A stretch of 64,000 nt of DNA from Terribacillus aidingensis (GCF_040703035.1 NZ_CP159996.1:1336001-1400000); one strand, 5' to 3'. Counted from the stretch's first letter, positions 23,698-31,838 are shown. The notes: a model not told the origin generated them from the letters alone. Numbers and translations are program-made.

Positions 23698-24159
23698 ATG
23701 AGTGTTATAATTGAACAATTTACAAGGGCTACCAACTCTCATTATGAATTGCTATTAGATGCTGATCCATCGAGGAAGATGGTCGACTCGTATCTTTCTA
23801 AAAGCCATTGTATAGAAGCTAAGGTGGGGCTACAAGTTATCGGAGTTATTATTCTTATGCCTACACGACCTGACACACTAGAGATAGTTAATATAGCTGT
23901 GAACAAAGATTTTCAAAATCAAGGAATCGGAAGATTATTAATTGAATACGCTCTTGAATATGCCAGAGAACATAAATTTAAAACTGTAGAAATTGGTACT
24001 GGAAGTACAAGTCTTGGATCACTATACTTATATCAGAAATGTGGTTTTAGAATGACTCATATAGATAGAGATTATTTTTCAAGACATTATGACGAAAAAA
24101 TTATCGAAAACAAAATTGTATTAAGAGATATGGTGAGAATGTCACAAGATGTATGTTAA
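23698..24159 (+). CDS. GNAT family N-acetyltransferase
   Basis: A 153-residue GNAT enzyme with motif A visible as AVNKDFQNQGIGRLLIEYAL and a C-terminal YLYQKCGFR. The substrate cannot be predicted. AGAGGTGAT precedes the ATG. The gene is monocistronic, facing away from the TetR gene and closed by a shared terminator. Confidence 0.88.
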   Translation: MSVIIEQFTRATNSHYELLLDADPSRKMVDSYLSKSHCIEAKVGLQVIGVIILMPTRPDTLEIVNIAVNKDFQNQGIGRLLIEYALEYAREHKFKTVEIGTGSTSLGSLYLYQKCGFRMTHIDRDYFSRHYDEKIIENKIVLRDMVRMSQDVC

Positions 24160-24168
24160 TTGCATGTA

Positions 24169-24202
24169 GAAAGCCCTCATGAATAACGATGAGGGCTTTT
24201 AT
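24169..24202. terminator. Bidirectional terminator between convergent genes
   Basis: AAAGCCCTCAT / ATGAGGGCTTT with flanking A and T tracts lies between the rightward GNAT gene and the leftward hydrolase gene. Confidence 0.9.
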
Positions 24203-24205
24203 CTT

Positions 24206-25078
24206 TTAATTATTTAGGAAACTTAAAACTCGTTTATTAACCTGCACAGGCTTTTCCATCGACATCAGATGACCTACTCCTTTTATTATTTCTATCGTAA
24301 TATGGGGAGATGAGTTCTTAGCACGATTAAAAGCTTCCAAAGGATCATACATTACTTCTTTTTCTCCCAATAACAGTAGAAGTTGAGTTTGAATTTGAGC
24401 TAATTCGTCATCCGTGAATATATAAGGAAATGCTTGTCTTACTTTTTGTGTAGAAGACTCAGTGTTCCACTGCATTCCATCTATTAATTGTTGTTGTATA
24501 AGAGAATTAACAGTATGACGGTCATTGAAAATCCATTTTAGAAAGTTTTTAACCCCTACTTCGTTACTAATCAACCCCATAGCGTAAGAATAGAATTCCC
24601 GATTGAGAGGAATGTAAGTAGCAGCTGGACTCATAATAACAGCTTTGTTTACCTTATGAGGGAAAAAGGTCAAGAAATTAACCGTATGTAAAGCTCCATA
24701 GGATAAACCTACAATATTTGTTTTATCAATCTGCAGAGATTCTAACAATTCGTTTAACCAAGTAGCATAACTTAATCGATTTGAAAATTGTTTTTCTAAA
24801 TTGCTTTTATTCTTATCTCCTAAGATATCAACACAAATGACTCTATATTGTTTACTCCATTCTGCCACATTCGGATACCACATTGTCGAACTCATTTTAG
24901 CTCCATGCAAAAGGAGTAGGGGTGGAGACAATAAATCTCCACTTTCAATTATATATGTGTTTCCATAAGAAGTTTCTAAAAAATACGAGGAAAATTGTGT
25001 TGGCCATAGCGCGTTTAATACTCTATCGTAAGATTGAAAATACATACTTTTTGGATCGTTTGACTTTAAATGATTCAT
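24206..25078 (-). CDS. Alpha/beta-fold hydrolase
   Basis: A 290-residue alpha/beta hydrolase. The oxyanion region LLLHGAKMSSTMW is near residue 55, the nucleophile serine sits in GLSYGALH (about residue 125), and the late catalytic His is in GVGHLMSMEKP. The substrate is unknown. GGAGG lies ten bases before the ATG. It is last in a leftward cluster behind the MFS transporter and broken phosphatase. Confidence 0.85.
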   Translation of the reverse strand: MNHLKSNDPKSMYFQSYDRVLNALWPTQFSSYFLETSYGNTYIIESGDLLSPPLLLLHGAKMSSTMWYPNVAEWSKQYRVICVDILGDKNKSNLEKQFSNRLSYATWLNELLESLQIDKTNIVGLSYGALHTVNFLTFFPHKVNKAVIMSPAATYIPLNREFYSYAMGLISNEVGVKNFLKWIFNDRHTVNSLIQQQLIDGMQWNTESSTQKVRQAFPYIFTDDELAQIQTQLLLLLGEKEVMYDPLEAFNRAKNSSPHITIEIIKGVGHLMSMEKPVQVNKRVLSFLNN

Positions 25079-25230
25079 TATTAGAGTTCCTCCATCTTTG
25101 CATAATACTCTTACTTAATTTTTAATTCTTGAAATCTTTTTAGGTTATATTCTGGTATTTTACACGCCAGTTTAAAAAAACTTTCCATATCTCGATATTG
25201 ATTAATAATATGGAGATATGCTTCTTCTAA

Positions 25231-25895
25231 TTATTCTTCCCTAGCCTCTAAAATAGGTTTTATATGTTCTGGTGGATCACGAAATAAGCTTATCCACTGG
25301 ATGAACTTTTCTTTCTTTTTCATTGGAACAGCAATTAACTGCTTAGAAAAAAGATAGTCGTCCATTACTATCTTGTAAGGAACTCCGGCATACAACTGGA
25401 TAACAGCTGATATAAAACCAGTACGGTCTTTTCCTCTCGTACAATGGATGAGTGCCGGCAAGTTTCTTTGATTTGAAAAAAACATAATAATCTGTTTTAT
25501 TTCTTCGGATATTTCACTAGCCATGTGTTTATACATATCTTTCATAATTTCTTCAAAATTAATAGAATTAGACTTTGTAACTAGAAATTTAAAGAACTCA
25601 AGAAGTGTAAATTCTCTACTTTTATCGTGAATAGATATATTTAATACTTGTACCTTCGTATTACTTTGAAGGCGGTAATATTAGACTTCTGTTCATTCAG
25701 GGTCCTTAAGTCACAGATAGAGTTTATATTCAATTGATTGAACTTTTTGAAATCTTTTTTAGATAGTCGCGATAATTCTCCAGATCGGAATAATATACCT
25801 GTTTTCATCATACGCCCATTTTTGGTTGGAAGCCCGCCAATATCTCTGAAATTATATAACTTTTCGAATTTATAGATGTCTTTTCTATCTGGCAT
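25231..25895 (-). pseudogene. Tyrosine-protein phosphatase gene, frameshifted
   Basis: The N-terminal part (from 25895) has LYNFRDIGGLPTKNGR and ILFRSGELSRL, typical of the Y_phosphatase3/LipA-like family. The C-terminal part carries the HC-x5-R signature in HCTRGKDRTG. The two lie in different frames. Reading resumes at about 25660, where RRYK should continue as VQVLNISIHDKS; the span of 665 bases is one short of a whole number of codons. A single-base deletion, or a sequencing error, splits the gene. Confidence 0.8.
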
Positions 25896-25963
25896 ATCAT
25901 TTCTCCCTAATTACTTTAGAGGGTTTTTAATAGGGAGGATTAATCATTTAATTGGATTATTGT

Positions 25964-27394
25964 TTATTTAGCTTCTTTTGATGGAGAAGCTATAAAAAGA
26001 CACAATATAAATGCAATGGATATTAGAATGAAACCGGACATAAAAGCATTATTAAGTCCATTCAACAACGGAGTCAATGAAGTGTCTTCATAATGGTTTG
26101 AATATCTAGTCACAGTAGCCGACATAACCCCCACCATTACTGCCGATCCTAGAGAAGCAAACACTTGTCGAACAGTATTATTAATTGCAGAGCCGTGACT
26201 TATCAAATCATTAGACAGTGCATTTATTCCCGCTGTGGCCAAAGGCATCATGACAAATCCCATGCCTAGCATTCTTAATGAATAAAGACAAACAATCCAC
26301 CAAGTAGCTGTATCCTTAGTGAGGAATAAGAAAGGAAAAGTTGCTACAGCTAGAATGAACATGCCAATCATTGATATTTTTTTAACACCATACTTATCGA
26401 ATAATTTACCTGATATTGGTGAAATAATACCCAGCAAAATTGCCCCAGGAAGTAATATCAGACCTGATTGAAGTGCTGACAACTTTTTTAAAGTCTGTGT
26501 ATAAATAGGTAAGAGAATTTCAAATCCAATCATTGTCATAAAAATAATAGCGACGATAATTGTAGAAAACGTAAAAATTTTACTTTTAAATACTCTTAAC
26601 TCTAAAAAGGGTTGTGTTAGTTTAGATTGTCGATGGGAAAATAAGATTATGATAATAATGCCAGCTACGCAAGAGAACCATGTGATTTTATTTTGCCACC
26701 CTATATTACCTGCAACACTAATCCCATAGAGAAGTAAACCTAAACCTAAGCTACTAAGCATAATAGAAAGTAAATCAATCTTCGGTTTATTTAAATTAAT
26801 GACGTTTCTCATATAGAAACATGCAAGCAACATATTAACCATGGTAATTGGAAGAATTATATAAAATAAGTATCGCCAATTAAAATAATCAACAATCCAT
26901 CCAGATACAGTGGGAGCAATAGCGGGAGCAAACGCTATAACAACTCCTACTAACCCCATAGCTTCTCCTCGCCGTTCAACAGGATAGACCAAAAACATTA
27001 ATGTCTGCATTAAAGGAATCATTAATCCTGAACCTATGGCTTGAATGATGCGTCCTATAAGTAACGTGTTATATGTAGTACTGAGTGCACAAATTACAGT
27101 TCCTATTGCAAAGCTAACCATTGCTACCATAAATAATTTTCTATTATTTATGGTATTTAACAAGAATGCTGAAGTGGGAATCATTATGCCGCTGATCAAC
27201 ATAAATGCAGTGATAAGCCATTGTGCATTAATAGCACTGATGTCTAAATCATCCATTATCTTTGGAAGAGCCGTGACTAATAATGTTTGATTTATAATGG
27301 TTAGAAAAGTACCAACCATTATAACGAGTACAAATCCTGCTCGATTGAATTGATTTCCGTAAATGTCGATTGGGTGCGTTCTAATTTTTGTCAC
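25964..27394 (-). CDS. MFS drug-efflux transporter, DHA2 (EmrB/QacA) family
   Basis: A 476-residue polytopic protein with about fourteen membrane segments. Motifs include NQTLLVTALPKIMDDL in TM1 and QWLITAFMLISGIMIP in TM2, and GRIIQAIGSGLMIPLMQTL (motif C region) follows. It likely exports a lipophilic or cationic compound. The start is GTG. The promoter carries two palindromic sites, suggesting TetR-type repression. Confidence 0.9.
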   Translation of the reverse strand: MTKIRTHPIDIYGNQFNRAGFVLVIMVGTFLTIINQTLLVTALPKIMDDLDISAINAQWLITAFMLISGIMIPTSAFLLNTINNRKLFMVAMVSFAIGTVICALSTTYNTLLIGRIIQAIGSGLMIPLMQTLMFLVYPVERRGEAMGLVGVVIAFAPAIAPTVSGWIVDYFNWRYLFYIILPITMVNMLLACFYMRNVINLNKPKIDLLSIMLSSLGLGLLLYGISVAGNIGWQNKITWFSCVAGIIIIILFSHRQSKLTQPFLELRVFKSKIFTFSTIIVAIIFMTMIGFEILLPIYTQTLKKLSALQSGLILLPGAILLGIISPISGKLFDKYGVKKISMIGMFILAVATFPFLFLTKDTATWWIVCLYSLRMLGMGFVMMPLATAGINALSNDLISHGSAINNTVRQVFASLGSAVMVGVMSATVTRYSNHYEDTSLTPLLNGLNNAFMSGFILISIAFILCLFIASPSKEAK

Positions 27395-27420
27395 TTCTCT
27401 TGTCTTCCTCTCACATTAAA

Positions 27421-27456
27421 TTGAACTATAGTTCATTTTTATGAACTCTAGTTCAA
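27421..27456. promoter_or_regulatory. Tandem palindromic operator upstream of the DHA2 transporter
   Basis: Two near-identical 14-bp inverted repeats, TGAACTATAGTTCA (27422-27435) and TGAACTCTAGTTCA (27442-27455), have centres 20 bp apart, about two helical turns. They lie just upstream of the leftward MFS gene and are typical of paired TetR-family dimers. The cognate regulator is not proven. Confidence 0.7.
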
Positions 27457-27654
27457 TTCCATGATAGAATTGAATAATAAAGATGTCAATATCATTTTTT
27501 GGGACCAGTTGATGAAACGTCCTTCATTATAATGAATTATCTTCATATCTTAATTAGGAAAGAGAGTGAGAAGCTAGAAAGATGTTAGGTGATGTACAAC
27601 AATATATTCACTGGTAAAATATGATTTTTTGGTATAGAAGGCGAGAATGAGTAA

Positions 27655-27807
27655 ATGTCTGTCATTCAACTGAACAAGTTAACCAAAAAATATAAAAATG
27701 TAATGGTGGTCAATCATCTTGAATTTTCAGTTGAAAAAGGGGAGTTTTTTGCTTTTTGGGCGAAAATGGTAATTGATTCCTGCGTAATTTTTATGATGCT
27801 TTTTTAA
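27655..27807 (+). pseudogene. 5' remnant of an ABC transporter ATPase gene
   Basis: The first 33 codons read MSVIQLNKLTKKYKNVMVV and then NHLEFSVEKGEFFAF, the usual start of an ABC ATPase up to the residues before Walker A. One T is missing in the run that should encode FFALLGENG, so the frame slips before the Walker A lysine, and the rest of the gene is absent. Confidence 0.65.
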
Positions 27808-27826
27808 TCGACTTTAAGGAGATCTG

Positions 27827-27961
27827 ATGTCTGAAACAGGGACGGAAGGAGACCAATTCTACACATGGGAAGGCGAAGGTGATTTTGGCGCGAATGCCAA
27901 CATTACCTTTCAAGGAAACCCTGCTGTCGTACAATCAAAAGCACAGGTGGGATTAGAATAA
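27827..27961 (+). CDS. Unrecognised 44-residue ORF with a strong ribosome site
   Basis: ATG follows TAAGGAGATCT. The product reads MSETGTEGDQFYTWEGEGDF then GANANITFQGNPAVVQ and a short tail. It has no membrane segment or Cys. It lies 20 bases after the ABC remnant and is closed by a terminator. It could be a small real gene or the 3' end of a larger protein joined by deletion; I do not recognise the family. Confidence 0.4.
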   Translation: MSETGTEGDQFYTWEGEGDFGANANITFQGNPAVVQSKAQVGLE

Positions 27962-27987
27962 AAGAGGTGCCTTTAGGCATATATAAA

Positions 27988-28020
27988 AAAGACCCTTTTC
28001 ATAGAAAAGGGTCTTTTCAA
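27988..28020. terminator. Bidirectional terminator
   Basis: AAAAGACCCTTTTC / GAAAAGGGTCTTTT, with A and T tracts on each side, lies between the 44-residue ORF and the convergent MmcQ gene. Confidence 0.88.
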
Positions 28021-28021
28021 A

Positions 28022-28354
28022 TTACTTATCCTTTGTTAAATCATAGCTTGTACTAATTAATTCATGGATTTCTTTCTCGGGAACAGTACCGTCTAATATT
28101 ATGGAGTTCCAATGCTCTTTATTTAAGTGATAAGCAGGCACAATAGAATTGTATTCATTTCTGAGTTGTTCATTCATACCAGGTTCGTTTTTTACATTAA
28201 TCCAGATTCTGTTCTTTCTCTCGAATATCCATGCAAAAGTTTTATCATTATCCTTATGTCTCATAAGTGTCCAATTATCATCCCGAAAGGGTTCATCTTC
28301 ATAAACATCTTTATACTTTTTGCAATAGTTTATAGCTTCTTGTCTGTTCTTCAT
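28022..28354 (-). CDS. MmcQ/YjbR family protein
   Basis: A 110-residue single-domain protein of the MmcQ/YjbR family (CyaY-like DNA-binding fold). Visible are the conserved DEPFRDDNWTLMRH, FAWIFERKNRIWINVK and YHLNKEHWNSIIL segments. Function is not established for the family. GAGGAG lies about nine bases before the ATG. It appears to be monocistronic. Confidence 0.85.
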   Translation of the reverse strand: MKNRQEAINYCKKYKDVYEDEPFRDDNWTLMRHKDNDKTFAWIFERKNRIWINVKNEPGMNEQLRNEYNSIVPAYHLNKEHWNSIILDGTVPEKEIHELISTSYDLTKDK

Positions 28355-28368
28355 AATTAATCAACTCC

Positions 28369-28551
28369 TCAGTGTGTATATCCAATTCCTTTTATAAAGA
28401 CCTTCCAAGAAGAAAGAATTCTCTCTGATGGTCGCTCAGATTTTCCACCGTATAGCATCTCAACAAAAAAACCATCCCAGATTATTAAATAGGTCATCAC
28501 AAGGTCCTCATTTTGATCTTTACTACTTACACGTATACACTCAATACTCAA
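28369..28551 (-). pseudogene. Fragment with serine-recombinase-like N-terminus
   Basis: The first residues, ECIRVSSKDQNEDL, match the very conserved YxRVSSKDQNxDRQ start of resolvase/invertase serine recombinases (the catalytic serine lies in this motif). The remaining 40 residues do not resemble a recombinase. No ribosome site is seen. I infer a short relic of a mobile-element resolvase in a non-coding stretch that separates the MmcQ gene from the sulfur cluster. Confidence 0.4.
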
Positions 28552-28694
28552 ACTTCCTAACTTCCATACTATTACTCACGGATTATCAGAAAGCAGATAT
28601 TATCGTACTTGATATGCTCGTATTAGATACTACACAATACAAGGAAAATATGGCAACTCTTTAGATTGGCACTATATGATTTATGTTCTAACTA

Positions 28695-29053
28695 TTAACG
28701 CCAAAGTATTCATACCGCCTCTGACATTAGTTATAATTGAACCCCCTTTTTTTAAGCCCTTTTGCAGCTTGCGAACTTCGCATCCCGCTTTGGCAGATGA
28801 CAACCACTTCTTTATTATGATCTAAGCTCGAAGCTTTACTATTCAATTCATGAAGTGGAATATTATTGAATTGCTTAATATGGTTTGCTTTATATTCACC
28901 AGAGGTACGAACATCGATAAATTGTTTATTCTTGTCTTTTAGAAGACCTCTTAGTTCAGCGGTACTGATTTGTTTAGCTGCTATGCTAGAGAAGCGATTC
29001 CTTATAACAAAATAGATAATTAGAGCAATGAGAATGTACATGATAAATTCCAA
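28695..29053 (-). pseudogene. Membrane-anchored rhodanese-like gene, 3' end frameshifted
   Basis: The N-terminal anchor MYILIALIIYFVIRNRF is followed by a rhodanese domain with the catalytic Cys in VVVICQSGMRSSQA. The frame then stops at 28727 (RGFNYN). The lost end is still readable one base out of phase as ITNVRGGMN, followed by a second one-base shift into the final W-R-stop. Intact relatives end GFNKIYNVKGGMSAW. The starts TTG 29053 (after GGAGAG) or ATG 29041 are both possible. The shortened 105-109-residue product retains the active site. Confidence 0.75.
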
Positions 29054-29073
29054 GGTTCTCTCTCCGATCAATA

Positions 29074-29553
29074 TTAGATAAATAGATTTACGTTGCCGTC
29101 TTCAGCATCACCAAGATATGCAGCAACTCCTGCATACTGAATGTCATCTAACAATTCTTCTTTTTGGAGTCCCATTAAATCCATTGTCATCGTACAAGCA
29201 ACGAGTTTGACGTCTTGCTCCTGCGCCACTTCAATGAGCTGCGGAAGGGTCATTGCATTATGTTTTTTAATTACTTTTTTAATCATTTTAGGACCCATTC
29301 CACCCATGTTCATCTTAGAGAGGCCCATTTTATCTGCACCTTTAGGCATCATCTTTGCAAACATCTTCTCCAGAAATCCTTTGTTGACCGTTACATCTTC
29401 CGCTTTGCGAAGAGCATTTAATCCCCAAAATGTGTGAAATATTGTAACCTCATGATCATAAGCTGCAGCACCATTGGCTATTATATATGCTGCCATTGCC
29501 TTATCATAATCACCGCTAAATAAAACGATAGTCGTACGTTTCGTTTCTGACAT
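29074..29553 (-). CDS. DsrE/DsrF family sulfur-carrier protein (YrkE-like)
   Basis: A 159-residue DsrE-fold protein. The conserved Cys is in VKLVACTMTMDLMG, and the end VNLFI is typical. The Met/Lys/Gly-rich insert around residues 65-90 is the form seen in YrkE-type proteins. Such proteins carry persulfide between TusA and rhodanese partners. ATG 29553 follows AGGAGA. It lies in the leftward sulfur operon between tusA and the membrane rhodanese. Confidence 0.87.
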   Translation of the reverse strand: MSETKRTTIVLFSGDYDKAMAAYIIANGAAAYDHEVTIFHTFWGLNALRKAEDVTVNKGFLEKMFAKMMPKGADKMGLSKMNMGGMGPKMIKKVIKKHNAMTLPQLIEVAQEQDVKLVACTMTMDLMGLQKEELLDDIQYAGVAAYLGDAEDGNVNLFI

Positions 29554-29597
29554 TTTCAATTCTCCTATTCTTTGATACCTGCATAGGTATAATTTTG

Positions 29598-29825
29598 TTA
29601 TGCTTTTTTAATCCAAAACTTCAATACACCTTCTTCTTCTGTATCTTGTAGTAACGCATGGCCGCCGGATTTCGCCCATGCGCTAAGATCGGCTTTTGCA
29701 CCTTTGTCAGTTGCATGTACTTCCAACACATCTCCTGCATTTAGCTCATTTATCGCTTTTTTTGTTTTGACGATCGGCATTGGACAAGCTAGCCCTTTGG
29801 CATCTAACACTTTATTACTTTGCAT
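29598..29825 (-). CDS. TusA family sulfurtransferase (YrkI-like)
   Basis: A 75-residue TusA protein with the CPxP active-site motif in GLACPMPIVKTKKA (Cys18). It accepts and relays persulfide sulfur. It is almost identical to the product at 33400-33627, differing at only a few positions, so the two are recent paralogues. TTGGAGGAA precedes the ATG. Two palindromic operators sit directly upstream, so it likely heads a CstR-controlled operon with DsrE and the membrane rhodanese. Confidence 0.93.
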   Translation of the reverse strand: MQSNKVLDAKGLACPMPIVKTKKAINELNAGDVLEVHATDKGAKADLSAWAKSGGHALLQDTEEEGVLKFWIKKA

Positions 29826-29849
29826 AAATTAATTCCTCCAATTTTCATT

Positions 29850-29905
29850 TACCCATAGGGGTATTATTTTCTTTAAAAAAATATCTAAATTACCCGTGGG
29901 GGTAT
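29850..29905. promoter_or_regulatory. Two CstR-type operators upstream of leftward tusA
   Basis: TACCCATAGGGGTAT at 29850-29864 and TACCCGTGGGGGTAT at 29891-29905 both fit the TACCC-N4/5-GGGTA pattern bound by CsoR/CstR repressors. They lie between tusA and the upstream cstR gene. Confidence 0.75.
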
Positions 29906-29948
29906 ATTAAAGGGCGTGAGGATGAAAGTCAACCCCACTACTATTTAC

Positions 29949-30209
29949 TTATCGGCTTTTAACTAACAAATTTACTGCTTCCTTCACCAATTCGTCAGCT
30001 TCTGTTCCATTCTCGTTGGCTTCTCGAACACATTCCACCAGGTTAGAGCTCACAATTACACCAATAGTGCGGTCAATCGCAGTTCTTGTAGCGCTCAGCT
30101 GTGTAATGACGTCCTTGCAGTCTTTATCTTCTTCCATCATTTTTAATATACCGCGTAACTGTCCCTCGATACGTTTTATTCTATTTTTACTTTGGTTATC
30201 ATATTTCAT
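29949..30209 (-). CDS. cstR: CstR-type persulfide-sensing repressor (CsoR family)
   Basis: An 86-residue all-helical repressor. It has the two cysteines of the family (DCKDV, about residue 30; NLVECVRE, about residue 59), but the His that serves as a copper ligand in CsoR is replaced by Asn in SSNLVEC. This pattern is that of CstR, which forms di- or trisulfide bridges on exposure to persulfide. AAGGAGG precedes the ATG. It is nearly identical to the paralogue at 58.4 kb. Confidence 0.88.
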   Translation of the reverse strand: MKYDNQSKNRIKRIEGQLRGILKMMEEDKDCKDVITQLSATRTAIDRTIGVIVSSNLVECVREANENGTEADELVKEAVNLLVKSR

Positions 30210-30221
30210 AAGGTTTCCTCC

Positions 30222-30584
30222 TTAAATAAGTTTTAGTATATTGCAATTACAATCGCATTCCGTTAATTTAAAGCCTATTACTTTGTATCCTTTATTTTGC
30301 AATATCCTTATTCCGATATTTTTTTCTACTTTATTAGAAGCGATTACGAAAACTTGATCACCCTGTATTTCGTGCATATGCCGTTTAAGATACGCAACTG
30401 GAATTTGAATTGTATCGTCTACATAACTTCTGTAAGATTTATTATAATCGCGTAAGTCTATTTTAACCACTTGATCAACTTGTGAATACAATCTATCGCT
30501 ACATGGAACATTTAATACAGGAAAGTATCTTCTGTAAAGACTGAAAGAGATAAGCAGCGCGAAGATTAGAAGCGTATAGATCAT
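30222..30584 (-). CDS. Membrane-anchored rhodanese-like protein without the catalytic-loop Cys
   Basis: A 120-residue protein with one N-terminal membrane helix (about residues 2-17), a YRRYFPVLNVPC junction, a rhodanese-like fold (VKIDLRDYN), and a C-terminal tail with three cysteines in TECDCNC. Where rhodaneses carry the active Cys loop it has VFVIASNKVE, with no Cys. A homologue lies at 60738. The spared cysteines suggest a redox or sulfur-relay role; that is inference. ATG 30584 follows AGAGGA. Confidence 0.7.
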   Translation of the reverse strand: MIYTLLIFALLISFSLYRRYFPVLNVPCSDRLYSQVDQVVKIDLRDYNKSYRSYVDDTIQIPVAYLKRHMHEIQGDQVFVIASNKVEKNIGIRILQNKGYKVIGFKLTECDCNCNILKLI

Positions 30585-30639
30585 TATCACCAATCCTCTG
30601 ATAGTAATTAAAAAAACAGAATGTTACTCAACTCAATAT

Positions 30640-30655
30640 ATACCCTCGCGGGTAT
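30640..30655. promoter_or_regulatory. CstR-type operator
   Basis: The perfect palindrome ATACCCTCGCGGGTAT lies about 55 bp upstream of the leftward membrane-rhodanese/cstR operon and probably controls it. Confidence 0.8.
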
Positions 30656-30747
30656 CAAGTCAATGTTTTATAATTTCAGCTTATATTAGGTAAAGATAGA
30701 AGATAAAATTAATAATTAGGTATGAAAATAATTACAGATTTCCGTTG

Positions 30748-30856
30748 TTGACATTATTTTTTTTGTTTGCTAATATACCCTCATGGGTATTAGGGTTCTT
30801 AACGAAGCTCATTCTTAAGTTATTTTTTTTGCTTTATTTAATACCCGTATGGGTAT
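30748..30856 (+). promoter_or_regulatory. Promoter and two CstR operators of the persulfide operon
   Basis: TTGACA (30748-30753) and TAATAT (30771-30776), separated by 17 bases, form a strong SigA promoter. The operator ATACCCTCATGGGTAT (30775-30790) overlaps its -10, and a second perfect one, ATACCCGTATGGGTAT, lies at 30841-30856 just downstream. Repressor bound at either should block transcription of the rhodanese-TauE operon. Confidence 0.82.
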
Positions 30857-30907
30857 ATTTATGAGGATGATAAGTTCTTACCACACTAACAATAAAGGAG
30901 GAGCAAA

Positions 30908-31222
30908 ATGAGTACAAAACCAGAAATCGAAGCAATTTTGCCAACACAAGTGGCGGAGAGTCTAGAGAGGAAAGAGAAACTTCACATTATTGATGTAAGA
31001 GAACACAATGAAGTGGCTCTGGGTAAAATTCCAGGTGCTAAACACATTCCATTAGGAGAGGTTCTGACACGCTTAGACGAATTGGATAAAGATAAGGAAT
31101 ACATCATGGTATGCAGATCCGGAAATCGTAGTGGACTGGCTTCAGAGTGGTTAACAGATAAAGGGTTCAAAGTGAAGAATATGACCGGTGGCATGAATGA
31201 CTGGGAAAGTGAAACAGAATAA
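30908..31222 (+). CDS. Single-domain rhodanese sulfurtransferase
   Basis: A 104-residue cytoplasmic rhodanese with IIDVRE, the active-site loop CRSGNRSG (Cys about residue 68) and GGMNDW at the end. The CRxGxR loop is the form usually linked to persulfide/thiosulfate transfer. First gene of the rightward sulfur operon, with AAAGGAGGAG before the ATG. Confidence 0.93.
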   Translation: MSTKPEIEAILPTQVAESLERKEKLHIIDVREHNEVALGKIPGAKHIPLGEVLTRLDELDKDKEYIMVCRSGNRSGLASEWLTDKGFKVKNMTGGMNDWESETE

Positions 31223-31242
31223 ACCTAAATGGGGGATGAAAA

Positions 31243-31815
31243 ATGAGTATTAAAACAGATCATGTATTGGATGCGAAAGGACTAGCTTGTCCGATGCCAA
31301 TCGTCAGAACAAAGAAAGCAATGAAAGAGGTCATGCCAGGACAGGTTATCGAGGTTCAGGCCACTGACAAAGGTTCTCTAGCAGATATTCAAGCTTGGGC
31401 AAAAAGCAGCGGTCACCAGTATCTCGGTTCAACAGAAGAAGGAGAGGTATTGAAACACTACCTTCGCAAATCAGGTGATGCAGAAGCGAAAGAAGATAAA
31501 AACTTCCCGCATACCGTTCATAACGAAGAAATTATTCAGAAACTGAATTCAAGTGAAGACGTTGTAATTCTGGATGTTCGGGAGCCAGCTGAATATACAT
31601 TTGGCCATATACCAGGAGCAATTTCTATTCCATTAGGAGAACTGGAAGATCGTATGGACGAGATTAGCAAAGATAAAGAAATCTATGTTGTCTGCCGTAC
31701 GGGTAGCCGCAGTGATTTGGCCTCTAAGCAAATGGAAGAAAAGGGATTCAAAAATATCAAGAACGCAGTCCAGGGTATGGTGGAATGGTCTGGTCCTTTA
31801 GAAAAGAATCAATAA
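31243..31815 (+). CDS. TusA-rhodanese fusion protein (YrkF/CstA-like)
   Basis: A 190-residue two-domain protein. An N-terminal TusA domain (residues 1-76, CPMP with Cys16) joins through a short charged linker to a rhodanese domain with VILDVREPAEY and the loop CRTGSRSD (Cys151). The fusion puts a persulfide donor and carrier on one chain. It corresponds to YrkF of B. subtilis and in part to staphylococcal CstA, which has an additional domain. It is 20 bases after the preceding rhodanese. Confidence 0.92.
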   Translation: MSIKTDHVLDAKGLACPMPIVRTKKAMKEVMPGQVIEVQATDKGSLADIQAWAKSSGHQYLGSTEEGEVLKHYLRKSGDAEAKEDKNFPHTVHNEEIIQKLNSSEDVVILDVREPAEYTFGHIPGAISIPLGELEDRMDEISKDKEIYVVCRTGSRSDLASKQMEEKGFKNIKNAVQGMVEWSGPLEKNQ

Positions 31816-31838
31816 TAACCAAATAGGAGGAATTTAAA

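Noticed and set aside
29850..30856. CRISPR-like reading of the repeated ATACCC palindromes
   Set aside because: The repeats are 15-17 bp, unevenly spaced, found in promoters and not separated by uniform spacers; they are operators.
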